Below, piece after piece: positions 1 to 11,200 of a stretch of 64,000 nucleotides of DNA. The stretch's first letter is position 1. Every line of letters starts with the position of its first letter. Under the pieces are notes generated by a model. It saw only the letters and a list, made by a program, of their open reading frames with translations, did not search any database and was not told where the DNA came from. Both the position numbers and the translations under genes were made by a program. The DNA comes from Sipunculus nudus (Eukaryota; Annelida; Sipuncula; Golfingiida; Sipunculidae): contig CM049310.1 in NCBI GenBank assembly GCA_026874595.1, forward strand, positions 42,595,558 to 42,659,557, given 5' to 3'.

Positions 1-3000
1 TCATTTCACGTGAACCGAATAAAGTGGACCGTTGACCCTCCCGCTGGTAGGAACGGCTTGGCTGGTCTTCGTAGACGAATTGAACGCCTTGTCTCCGTGT
101 ATCCTCACTTTTAACATTTTTGCGATGGTCTTCACGTGCACCTGTTGCATCCTTCACGTATGAGGTGTCCCGGGCATCAGACGAGTGGATGCTTATCCCC
201 AATAACGTATCGGATTCCTGTGATTGTGTAACATCTGATATTGTAGAAACGTTTGCGTAAGGAGCTCTGTACAGTGGCACAGTAACACCTGTTTCTGTAG
301 GTACTTTTGTTTTAGGGGCTCCATATTGTGGCGCAATCACTTTTGATTCTGTAGAGACCTTTGTGTATGGAGATATGTGTTGTAGCGCAGTTTGGACGGG
401 ATCGGTCAACATGGATACATGTATGGTTGGTTTGGCGGGTATATTTGTTCTGTTAGGAATGATGATGTCGTGGGATTGTGTATCTTTTAGACGCAACCCT
501 TTTTCACGCCGTCTGGTATTTGGGTGTTTAGATTTATGAATTGACGGACGGTTTGGCTGTGAATGGCTCTTCAATCGTTGCCTGTCACCCGTCTCATATG
601 TATCCGATGATACATTCTGTGTTTCCGCAGTACCTGATAGAGTGCGAATGTCTCCTATGCTCATGTTAGCAAATGGCTCTGTTAATTCCCTACCTAAGTC
701 TGCTCTTTGTTGTGCATATGGACCGGAGTCTATCTGACCCTGTGTTATTACGTCATCGAAAAATTCGTAACTGCGATGTTGTTTCCTGTTAGGCAGGTGT
801 TCTTGTACGTCATCGTCTGACTTTGATCGTACATATGCGCATGATATATCACTTGCTGTTTGTGAGACAGTTAACGGAGATATATCACGCGAGTTGCTAT
901 TCAGCAACTCCTCCGTCTGTTGTATCTCGTGAAACAGAGACACGCCGTCATCTTCTGACCCTGTGTGTCCCTGTGTCATATGGTGTTGCTGTACATTTAG
1001 ATTTTGTAGTTCTGTTTCTGAGAGTTCGTCGACATGAAACTGTGTTTCATTGTCGTTGGGCCTTGCAACTTCTTCGTTTGTGTACATCTGCAACGGGAAT
1101 TCTGGGTGCTGGTCCGACGAAACACACTCCAGGTGACCGCGATCACACCAAGGGATGAGTCCCGCGTCATCGCTCGCCTTTGTTGTGCGGACTCTGTAAA
1201 CCCTTCGAAACCAACCCCGTTCAACTTCAACGGGACCGCATATCCTTTCGCCATACGTAAACGACAGTTGGTTTACTTTCTCGTTGTGTTCGTTTGCCAC
1301 AGCGTACCCCGTCGGCAGGAACCGCTCACCACCGTCCGTGTTGAGACCGTCTGTAAGTATCTGCACGCTTATTATAGGAATGAACGTCGAACCCCTCAAA
1401 CCATCCAGGTACTTGTTGACTGGGACGTGAGTGCTGCTAGACGCGGACGACCTCGGAAGTGCAGCAAACAAGGGCAGGGCGCTTTGGTCGAAAGAGAAGA
1501 AGTACCGGAGTATATCTGTTGGGCAGGTGTCCGCCGTGAGAGGGGCAGGGTAAGCAGAAGCCGGATCGATGATTCTATCCACGTTTGGGTTGTACGTGGA
1601 ATTGGTCCATTCGCGATGAAAAGGTATTTTGCTGCCGGCCACGGTGTCGTAACACGTGGCCAATGGTATACCCGTGATGAGCGAAAAGAGGATGACGTCA
1701 AATCGGCACCAACCTTGTGCCTTGCTTTTCATACCCGAGCATGGCCACGATACATCATACGCTCGCACGTTGGAGCCATCCTGTACGTATTCTTCCGGCT
1801 TGTCCAACCCGTACACGTGTTGAAGGACACTCCGCTGCATATCTGCTGCTTCATGCATTGCTACCTCTCTTTCTTCGAATTGAAAACCATTGTTTTCATT
1901 TCCACATCTCGTTGGCAAGTGCGTGTATTCTTCCAAGATGTGGTCCCAAACTGACCCGACACCGTGGCCGTGTTGTGCCCACAGTGTTTCCAAGACTTCT
2001 GAGTCGATCATACGTCCGGCTGTCACTGCATAAGCCATAAAGCCTCTTAGCGTTTCGGCAACACGCAAGCACAAACGGTCGTCCCATCGTGGCTGATTGT
2101 TTGTTGACCATCGCGTCGGTATATCCTTGCTCAGAACGTAGTGGTGGAGGCCTGTTTTACCGAGCAAGGCTTTCAGGCCCCAGTGCACATTGGAGCCGCA
2201 AAACGCGAAGACAGCTGCCGTACATGTTGCCAACCAGAAAAGGTGTGAGGTCCGTCCCGTGTCCGAAATGATGCTGTCCGTCATCCTGACCCATTGAAAG
2301 AGATCTTTGTCTTTCAAATTGTAGACGGGTCTCCCACACACGTTAAAAAAGGTCGGCAATTCGCCCCAGGGCCCGACGTCTTGCTCACCGTTTATTGCCC
2401 TGGCGGAATTCACTTTTTTCATGGCCAGACAGAACCTGATCCCGTACACCCACAGGCAGTGCCATGTCTCCTGGGCTTTTTGTGAGCTGATCCACCATCC
2501 CTTGACGCCATCTGACCGCGTCTCAACACCTGTCTGACGTCCATGCTCAGCCTTCAATGCTTCCAATGTTTGTCGCGTGATAAACGGATATACGCATTCG
2601 AGTACCCTGAACACGTGCCGCGCGACCTTGTATAAACCAGATGTGTTACTGGTGCCATCGTTCGGAATTAGGTCCGTGACGGAAACAGTTTGTTTTGTCG
2701 TAATACGATCCAGGGGTTCACGACTGAACGGCAAGGCGGCTTCCACTGTGATGTGTTCTGACGAATTGTCCTGTCGTCCGGCGGCTTGCGCTAACCCTGT
2801 CGTGCAACAAAATATTGTGTCCATGTCACATTGCGGCACTGTGTAACAGTCGTTTTCGTTTGTACATGTGAACAACCAGTTCCCTTCGTAACGCGCACCC
2901 TCTCTAGTACTCAAAGCGATATCGTGTTCTCCGCGTGCCTTGAAAAACTGTTGAAATATAGTACATTGCGTTTGGAAAGTACTTGGGTCATTCAGAAACA

Positions 3001-5227
3001 TAACAGTGTCTTCTGACAATAATGGACGCACTACGGACATGTGGTCTGCTGCGGCGTCTAATTCGTTGTGGCCATCAGACTGTTCTCGGATATGCATCCA
3101 CGCAGAGACGGGTCCGATAATTTCGTAAAGGCTAGAACACGTATTTGGCTCGGGTTTCCGCATTAGTCGCGTGAAACCTAAACTTGTAGAATTTGCCACA
3201 GCAGCAACCAAAGGAACACCGGGCGGTTTGGTTGCGTACACGTCGTCAATGTGAGCAAAGCTGTAATGTGAACGTGGGTTGTCAACGTTGCCGTGCGTGA
3301 CCTCCTGCATGCACACATGCAAGCTCAAATGTGCCTGCACTAACACACGTTCCTGTAACGGGGAGGGTTGAGTTCGCAGCACAACGTGCACCATGTGGTT
3401 TAAACACTCTTCTGGTAACCAACCGCCCGGGTCAGATGGGTACGTGTAACCTGACACACAAACGTCCATTATCACACGCGTTGAATTCCACGTTTCGTAA
3501 CCTACCGTGATATTGTTTTTCTTTAACACTGTGAGCATTCGGGCTTGTTGATCCATTTGACAGTTTACTCTTGCCAACCAGGCGGAACAGAGTTGCCTTA
3601 ATGCGTCAGGGAAGGGATGGAGCATTATACCTGTTCCAGACTGGTATGAGATAACTTGTTTGAACAGGAGGTCGCATTCCGCCCGGCTATCGTATTCTAC
3701 ACAAGAGCCCCAATTGTTCTCTTTCTGGCTCTTTTTATAAATGTTATGTGTTTTTTCTTGGTGCAACTGCCTGACATCCTTTTGGGAAAGCGTACATTTG
3801 TACACCTTAGGGATGTTATCCAGCCAGACGCGCACGCGTTTCAGGTTTTCTTTGTCGTCTGTGTCGTCATGTGACACGTGCCGAACAAACGCGGTCATCA
3901 AACGTTCTCTGACGACCATACCGTCACACCACCACGATTCTTCACACTCTCGTCTTTCGTCTGGTGTGTCAAGATGCGTCGCCCTTTGTATCAATTCCAA
4001 AAACGCTTGGTATGCATCGATCCTCGTTTTACACGTGTTATATACCTCGTTTAACACTTGCAGACTGACGTTTTCGGTTATGTTGATACGAATTTCTGTG
4101 GTTGATGGCCATGTGTGTTGCAACCTGCTGAAAGCATCTTCCGCTTCCATCATCATACGGGATAGTTCTTCCCTTTTGTTTTGCACATCCGCCTTATACG
4201 AACCTACAGTTCCGAAGGGGATGGAATCATGTTGTAAAAGGTTGCGCAGATTTTGTTCCGTATATTCCATAATTGCCACTGACATCTGCACAGCTTGTTG
4301 AACAGAACGTCTACATTCGGTGAGACGCCCCTCTACGTGTGTATAGTCGTGCAGCTGTTGCTGCTGCATGTCAAACAGACTGAAGACCATAAGGCTTGCT
4401 AAACATCCGAGAGTGTGATGCACCGATAACGCGTTCGCGTGATACGTCATCTGTTCAGTATGTAAGGAGATGAGGTCGAGATGTAGTTTGTCGGCGAGTA
4501 TCAACATTCGCTGCGTGACATCTTCCTCTATATCCGCAACTAACTGTTCTACGACACAAGACATGATGTCTGGTACGCTGCGCATGTTGCCTGTTTGAGA
4601 ATGCGACATTTCCTCTGTGTACTTCTTCCCCATTAGCGCACGAGTGTCGTCCATATACCTGTTGCATATGTGTTCGTACCACTTACAGGATGTTAAAATG
4701 CATTGTATGATCAACTTGCCATGTTCACAGTGTCTTTCAACTGTTCGGATACATTTATCGATAAGCGTCTTTATGCCATTACGCAAACCGTCAGTATCCG
4801 GATTCCTGTTTTGCTCATTTACTTTACGTTGCAGGAATTCTTTGCATGCTGACACGTTGTTTTCTATCAGCGTGGTCCGCCGATCATGTTCTTTGTCAAC
4901 AGCTCGTTTTGTCAGTTGTATAATTTGTTGTTGTGTGTTTGCTGATTCGTGCATGAAATTCCTCGTGCCATAACAGGTATGCAGGTGAGTTGACACTTGC
5001 GTTTCTGTATGTATCTTTGCCTGCAACCAATCCAAGAACAACTGGCTGCTTTTATCGTCCAGCTGCTTAATCCATGCGTCGAGTATATATTGGGGTATAT
5101 AGGTGCTTACTTCATTTTGCAGACGTTGCAGGGAATCCTGAATGGCAGACTGTGTCCTATTCCACGAAGGATACACAGTTTGAATGAGCCACGTATGAGC
5201 GTATCGGAAACTGTATATTATGGTCAT
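1..5227 (-). CDS. Partial giant tegument-type protein, runs off left edge
   Basis: An open minus-strand frame begins with ATG at 5227 and has no stop down to base 1, giving at least 1742 codons. I checked about 1-1200 and 4320-5227 codon by codon; the rest is inferred. The first ~300 residues are helical and glutamine-rich (for example SLFDMQQQQL), like the coiled coils of the adjacent upstream protein. The middle is more globular, with tryptophans and a hydrophobic stretch near 2160-2280. The last ~500 residues are polar and disordered-looking, with three imperfect 20-residue repeats. The ATG overlaps the stop of the 3492-aa gene (ATGA), and the same frame is open for about 50 nt upstream of it. 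It may therefore be a separate gene, or the continuation of the large tegument protein through a -1 frameshift or a sequence error. No catalytic motif was recognised. Coding is well supported; identity is not. Confidence 0.75.
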   Translation of the reverse strand, partial: MTIIYSFRYAHTWLIQTVYPSWNRTQSAIQDSLQRLQNEVSTYIPQYILDAWIKQLDDKSSQLFLDWLQAKIHTETQVSTHLHTCYGTRNFMHESANTQQQIIQLTKRAVDKEHDRRTTLIENNVSACKEFLQRKVNEQNRNPDTDGLRNGIKTLIDKCIRTVERHCEHGKLIIQCILTSCKWYEHICNRYMDDTRALMGKKYTEEMSHSQTGNMRSVPDIMSCVVEQLVADIEEDVTQRMLILADKLHLDLISLHTEQMTYHANALSVHHTLGCLASLMVFSLFDMQQQQLHDYTHVEGRLTECRRSVQQAVQMSVAIMEYTEQNLRNLLQHDSIPFGTVGSYKADVQNKREELSRMMMEAEDAFSRLQHTWPSTTEIRINITENVSLQVLNEVYNTCKTRIDAYQAFLELIQRATHLDTPDERRECEESWWCDGMVVRERLMTAFVRHVSHDDTDDKENLKRVRVWLDNIPKVYKCTLSQKDVRQLHQEKTHNIYKKSQKENNWGSCVEYDSRAECDLLFKQVISYQSGTGIMLHPFPDALRQLCSAWLARVNCQMDQQARMLTVLKKNNITVGYETWNSTRVIMDVCVSGYTYPSDPGGWLPEECLNHMVHVVLRTQPSPLQERVLVQAHLSLHVCMQEVTHGNVDNPRSHYSFAHIDDVYATKPPGVPLVAAVANSTSLGFTRLMRKPEPNTCSSLYEIIGPVSAWMHIREQSDGHNELDAAADHMSVVRPLLSEDTVMFLNDPSTFQTQCTIFQQFFKARGEHDIALSTREGARYEGNWLFTCTNENDCYTVPQCDMDTIFCCTTGLAQAAGRQDNSSEHITVEAALPFSREPLDRITTKQTVSVTDLIPNDGTSNTSGLYKVARHVFRVLECVYPFITRQTLEALKAEHGRQTGVETRSDGVKGWWISSQKAQETWHCLWVYGIRFCLAMKKVNSARAINGEQDVGPWGELPTFFNVCGRPVYNLKDKDLFQWVRMTDSIISDTGRTSHLFWLATCTAAVFAFCGSNVHWGLKALLGKTGLHHYVLSKDIPTRWSTNNQPRWDDRLCLRVAETLRGFMAYAVTAGRMIDSEVLETLWAQHGHGVGSVWDHILEEYTHLPTRCGNENNGFQFEEREVAMHEAADMQRSVLQHVYGLDKPEEYVQDGSNVRAYDVSWPCSGMKSKAQGWCRFDVILFSLITGIPLATCYDTVAGSKIPFHREWTNSTYNPNVDRIIDPASAYPAPLTADTCPTDILRYFFSFDQSALPLFAALPRSSASSSTHVPVNKYLDGLRGSTFIPIISVQILTDGLNTDGGERFLPTGYAVANEHNEKVNQLSFTYGERICGPVEVERGWFRRVYRVRTTKASDDAGLIPWCDRGHLECVSSDQHPEFPLQMYTNEEVARPNDNETQFHVDELSETELQNLNVQQHHMTQGHTGSEDDGVSLFHEIQQTEELLNSNSRDISPLTVSQTASDISCAYVRSKSDDDVQEHLPNRKQHRSYEFFDDVITQGQIDSGPYAQQRADLGRELTEPFANMSIGDIRTLSGTAETQNVSSDTYETGDRQRLKSHSQPNRPSIHKSKHPNTRRREKGLRLKDTQSHDIIIPNRTNIPAKPTIHVSMLTDPVQTALQHISPYTKVSTESKVIAPQYGAPKTKVPTETGVTVPLYRAPYANVSTISDVTQSQESDTLLGISIHSSDARDTSYVKDATGAREDHRKNVKSEDTRRQGVQFVYEDQPSRSYQREGQRSTLFGSREM
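242..421 (-). repeat. Three imperfect 60-bp (20-aa) repeats
   Basis: On the minus strand three consecutive 20-codon blocks share the pattern V-S/P-T-(E/L)-T...P-x-Y, with segments such as KVSTESKVIAPQYGAP and PTETGVTVPLYRAPY. They lie in the disordered C-terminal part of the partial tegument-type protein. The period is exactly 60 bp, but the copies have diverged. Confidence 0.55.
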
Positions 5228-8200
5228 AGCGTCCTGTAAGATGTCCTGTAGTTCACCTCTGTATGTCGTATGATGTTATGCAGGTTAACGGAAATACCTT
5301 TTCCCGCCACTGTCACATCGTCACAGGGCTGCCCATGGAATAAAGCCGTTTCTGCAACGATCAACTGGTGCCCGCTTGATATGTCGTTCCGGATTCGGTC
5401 TACAATAGCATGCACACTCTGTTTAAAATTATCCGCGTACTTAAGGGCCGTTTGATAGCTGGATCCAGTGATTTGCAACGCTAACGTTTGAAATGCTGTG
5501 AGGGTTCCTGCCACAAGATCGTACACGTACTGGTATTCCTGCGACTGCAGGATCCAGGAAACGGTGGAGAGCGAAGACTGTACGCGCTCACCCATGCGAG
5601 AAGCTTTATCTAGCCATTCACGCAAGTCGGGCACATCTTCAGTCGGGTCCAACCTGCTGTCAGCTGGTATTTCAGAACGTAGTATCTTTTCACCCTGTTC
5701 GAACGCCCACCTGCGAATGGACTGCGCGAGGTTTTTGGTACTGCCTAAAGTGGCATCAACTGATTTGTTCAGAAGTCCCACCAGACCGTCGAACCATTTT
5801 ACATCGTCAGGCTTCAGCTGCTTCAGAAGTGTCATGACGTTGTTACCTGTACCTCCTGTTGTAAACATCCCATCCGTGCCGCCCCAGTGAGCATTCTCCT
5901 GGAGCAGTTGGTAGCATCGGTTCAGTAGTTCGCGTACATTACATGTACGGTGCGCTATGCATTGGTAGTGTACGTGCTCGTCTGTCAAGTGGTAATTCAC
6001 CAGGATGTCCTGCATTTCCTGTATGGCATCTTTCAGTATATCCTTTATCACACCCTCTAGCTGCTTACGCAGGTGTGAAATGTAGCGTTGTTTCAACATC
6101 TTTTCCGCCTTGCCCACCCGTTCCTGCTTGTTTACGCTATCTGGCTCCTTGGCTATTTCTTGTTTCAACATGTTCAGTTCATTTTGTATATGTCGTAAAC
6201 TGTACAATGCATAACTAACGCTTTGAAAACTGTTGTCCACGTTTGTGGTAGCTTCCTGTGCAGCTGTTTCCACATATTTGAGTTTCGTTTCGAACATATC
6301 TGCCATACAACTGCGCTTGGTGTGCTCCATGTCGTGCGTTTCCATCATGTTGTGAAGGCGGTCGAGGTTAGCCGTCACAGATGTCCAAGCTGGCGTTTGT
6401 GGATACAGGTTCTCGACACTTTGCTTTAGTCGATCGGTGATCATGTGGCTAATTGCATTCCCGGCACTTTCTATTCCGCTGATGACGACATGGCCGGCTT
6501 CCAGTTCCTGCCTGTACGTGGTTCGGGTTCCCGTCCTCGCGGCAACTATGTCGACAAGACGGTACAGGCGTTTAGCTAAAGGAATGTCACTCGTCCCAAG
6601 CTGTTTAACGCCAAGCTGTGTGCCAAACCTGACCTGATCCTGCAGCCGCGTGGGACATTCCAGGACACGCGCCAGGTGTCGGAAGAGCGAATCCAGCATC
6701 CGGGTAACCTCATCTGTTGGCCCACATCTGTTCACGTGTTGTAGTATGGTGTCGGGCAAATTTGCTTTTTCAGATAAACCGGTGGTCAGCAATTTATTAT
6801 AAGCCTCGGTAACATGGTCTGCAGGTTCGCCGTGTTCGGACCCGGTGTGTTTGTTATCCATGTCGTTTTTTTGTCTTAGGTGTTCCGCACGCACATTCAG
6901 CAGCTGAATCTGGTGTATGGCTGCATTGATGCTTTTGTCCGCTGTATGCAGTTTTTTCGCGAAACCACCGTCTCCTTTGTTCCAATGGGTACCCGCCGCT
7001 GCTTTTGCTGCCGTCAGGGCGTTTAGCGTGTCATTCAGTCGTTTTTGTGAGTCGCGCAGTTGGTTGTTCGCTTGGTCCAGTCCGGTTTGGTCCCACGTGG
7101 TAATGAGATGATGCATGCCGTCCTTAGAAAAACATTCGATATCCTCTGAACTGGCCTGTATGGCAGACGCCGAACCTCGTACGGTTTCCGTGCAATCTCG
7201 CACGGTCTGATCCGTCCACTCGTTGAAAACCTGAATGATGCAATGGAGCAATACGTTGCTGGTCCTCTTCGGGGTGGTTTCTCTCCAAGCCCGTTCTGTG
7301 AGAAATTGAATGCGGCTGGCGTTGTCTGTGTCACGCGCGCACTGCTCTGCCCGAAGGTTTTGATAGATTTCAAGCAAAGTTTCGGCTTCTTTACGTTTCC
7401 GTTGATATTGCTGTTTCTTGTCTGAGTTGTCCGAGCACATGTGTTCAAGCAATCCGAAAACGGCCGGGACTTCATCCGCGATACAACGTGGAGCATCCTG
7501 TGAGGCACCGTCGTCTAGTCCGCTTGTGTACGCGTGTGCCAACCGCTCTACGTCTTCTGTCAAACGGTCTGTCCAATGTGAACAGTGCAAGCAGAGATCC
7601 GTAACCTCTTCTTTAGTGAGCGGATAGATCGTGTCCATGTATTGTGCCAGGTTGCTTGTCACGTCTGTGAGAGTGCCACTTGCAGTGAGATCTCTGACGA
7701 TTTCCTCGCGCCTCTGGCGTTTTTCTTTAGCTTCCAGTTCTTTTCTTTTAGTCTGCATGACCCTCTTGGCCTCCTCTATCTGTGTGCGTGTGATTGGTTC
7801 GGTTTTTTTAAAACGGATCTGCTCCTTCTCCTTATTTCCCCAAAAAGTAGTGTCCTTGCTGGCGACCAGCGTTCCGTCTACCACGCAGTTACCGCGTCTG
7901 AGTTTGTCCAAGGTGCTGTTGTGTATATCGAGTACTCCCACCTGCTGATCGAGTTCCTTCTTGTACATATCGATATCACGTGTATTTTCAAATTGAAACG
8001 TCTTGCATGCCTGGATCCATGCACGTGTCTTTTCCGTTGAGGTGTTGTATTGTTCAGTGGCGACCAGCACTTCTTTCAACCATGCCGTTTCTGCTGCAGC
8101 CGTTTCTGCCGCAGCAGTTTGCGCCGCGTGTGTTCTGGCTATCAATTCGTCATCACCTGTGCCCCGAACGGTAGAGGACTGCCCAGGACTGCTTGCGGTT

Positions 8201-11200
8201 TGTGCCTGTACATGCTCGGCTGTTTTCCAGCCTTGCAACTTTCCTATGAGCGCGTTTGCCTTATCGTTCTTTGCATTCAGTAACTGTAGTATCTTCTTCA
8301 AGCCGTCCGAACGACATCCTTTTACGTCGAACGGCTGGTCCTGATTCCCACCTAACTTTTGAAGCCATGCTGCGGCTTTATCCTCACACCACGAAAGTGA
8401 TTTCTTCACCTGGCTCACCTTTTCAATGTGTTCTTCCAGGAGAGTGACATTCTTACGGTTGCATTCGTCCGACGTGTACGACGCGTCTACGTTTCTGAAC
8501 ATCTCATCTACTCGACTTACGTGTTCATTTATCTGCTTTTCCAATTCCTCGCTTTCGGCGTTCCACACGTTTTTGAAACAGCAGCGCAACCCTTTCAGAA
8601 TAGGTTTGGTGCCGGGCTGACGAGCCCAGGCGATCAACCTGTTCAGCTTGTCCTCGCGGGAATCGTTGTGAGAGGCATTATAAACGTCCTTGCAAACTCC
8701 GAGCAACTCCTGCAGCTCAGCGCCGGTACTGTCAGGTTTCTCAAGTAGACAGATGTAACACGGTAGTTTTTCAGGCGGAGCATCGCATCCAGGTGGACAC
8801 GATTGCTCATAGTCAGACAATGCAATTTCGACGTCTTTGACCACGTTATTGACCCACACTTCCACCGCCTGTTTCCCAAACGATACATCGTCCTTTTGCA
8901 GAGGCAGAAGAGATTGTACGACGTTTCTGGCTCTCGCGTATTCCAGTTGACCGCTTTTCACGAGCTGCAGCAGTTGTTTTCTCTCTGCGTCCTTTTCCTG
9001 TTTACTCAGTTTCTCCAACTGTGCCCGCAGTTTCGTTCTCACTTTCTCTGTGTCCGGCAGGTCGGGGATCGCATACACCTCTGCGATGACCCGCAATTCA
9101 TCCCATATCTCTGCGGGGATGCCATGGTCTTTCATAAGAACATTTTTGGTTGTGCGTCGCAGGGATTGCCCATCACCCTCCAGCTCGTCGATCGTTTGTA
9201 TAAACGATGCTGCTTCTGTGCACGAAGAGCACTCAGTACCCATGCAACGTTTAATAATTTCCTCGAGGTGGCGCTTATGAGAGGCGTAATCGTCCTTGGC
9301 TTTGCTTACCCGCGTGTTCCATTTTTTCACCTCCGGGCACCTCTGAGCAATGGTAGCGATGCGCACCTGCATTGGTGTATTCTTTTCCGTCAATATGCGA
9401 CGGGCTTCGTCCCGCGTCAAAGGATCGTTCTCGTGACGGTCGTTATTCACTTCGTCGGACGGGTTTTCTCTCACTGATGCCGTTTCGGGCGCTGAAGGAG
9501 GGCCCTCTATTGGTTCAGTTTCGGTCAGCGGCGTTAAAGGGACATTCATTCTCCTCCGGTGCGACTTGCGGAGCTGTGGTAGTGACACTACCCGTGCGCT
9601 CACAGCAGCTATGTCCTGCTCAATTTGTTTCAACTCTCTCTGCAGCTTTTTCTCCGTTTCTGTCAACGTGTTATGCCATTGTCCATTTTTTTTAGAGGTC
9701 GCCCTGTACTGTGCTGCAGATTCATAAACGCTTCTGAGTAGTTCCCGCAAGTCGTCCTGCATACATGTGATCTTTATCTTCATGCGTCGTAAACTTTTTT
9801 CATCGTCACCACTGGTCCCGCTTCTGATACGGAGCCTCATCAGACGTAATTGGGGCATAATCTGACCGAGCATTGCATCGACTCGTTCGTCGAGAACAGA
9901 AGCGTCCAGTTCGTACCATGTCTCGAGGCACGCGCGGATCTTATCATGTACACATTGCAAAGAAGCATTCTCGAGCCATGCTTTCAGTTGATCCACCATG
10001 TCTATCAGCGTTTTGTTATGGTCGACGGCGCTGGCGCGCAGCACCCTGTACATTTCCAACAGCGCTCTGCCCGTCGCAACTTGTGTATCCGTTTCTTTGT
10101 GTAACCAGAAAATCCCGGGCACTCCACGGGGTGGCTCGGCCAACATGGACGGTGACTCTTCTGCTTTTTTTTCGATGTGGATCAGGGCATATTCGATGTA
10201 ATCGGCCATGTTCGTCATCCATGCTTCGACGGTACTCTTAGCGTCTTTTTCTTCTGCGGGCGTTATTGGCAGGACGTGCTGGTATTTCGACTCGTTTCGT
10301 TTCACGTCATCGTACGTGACACTGGGGTCTCGCAATTCGTTCAAAAGGCCTGCCCGCATGTCTGCGATTGTTTGATCATTTTCTTTCTTTTCCCTTTTGG
10401 CTGCTTCTGTTTCTGCCTTGTCTAAAGCCTTTGTAGCCTTCGCTGTGTTAGGCATTATGTTTATCTTGTGCTTACGCTCTACTTTCTTTTTCACAATCAG
10501 GGGTATATCGACGCCCTGTAATGATGGGATATTCGTACGCGCTCGCAGTGCTTTCGTCTTCAACATTGTCAGTTTCTGCTTCATTTCCTCTACCTCCTCG
10601 ATATTTCCAACCACTTTGGACGTGCAAATTGCACAGAAATGTGCAAGTGTGTCTCTACGTTCGTTGTATACTTTGACTGCCTCTTCATACCGTTTGACCA
10701 ACGACGCAGCATGTTCGTCCATCTTTCCGTGCGTCACGCCTTTTGAGGGGCGACCTCTGTTGTTTGAAGCTTTTCCGGGTTGACTTTTGATATGGAGCTT
10801 CTTGCGGGTCGATGTGTTCAGATCGTCGACTCCTGGGTCGCCTTCGCCTGATCGCGGAGGGGTCTGTTCATCACGGGTGATGTCACCCTGCACATCTTCC
10901 ATTTCTTCCGTCTCGGATGGACCCGAATGTTGCTCGTATGCCGCCACATCCTGCTCTTCCATATCCGCTTCAGCCCCTGTGTTACAGGCGGAGGCGGGGT
11001 TTGGTTGGCCTGCCCCGTCATCGGGCTGCTCCTGAGCAGGTCTTGTGGCGACGTCCTCTTCTGTCGTTTCCTCACGGGTGATGTCACCTTGCACATCTTC
11101 CATTTCTTCCGCACCGGACTGACCCGAATGTTGCTCGGATGCCGCCACATCCTGCTCTTCCATTTTCTCGTCAGCTCCTGTGTTACAGGCTGAGGCGACG

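Noticed and set aside
1034-1954. 306-codon plus-strand frame
   Set aside because: It lies exactly opposite, codon on codon, the continuous minus-strand frame that reaches the left edge. It has no promoter and odd composition, so it is a shadow.
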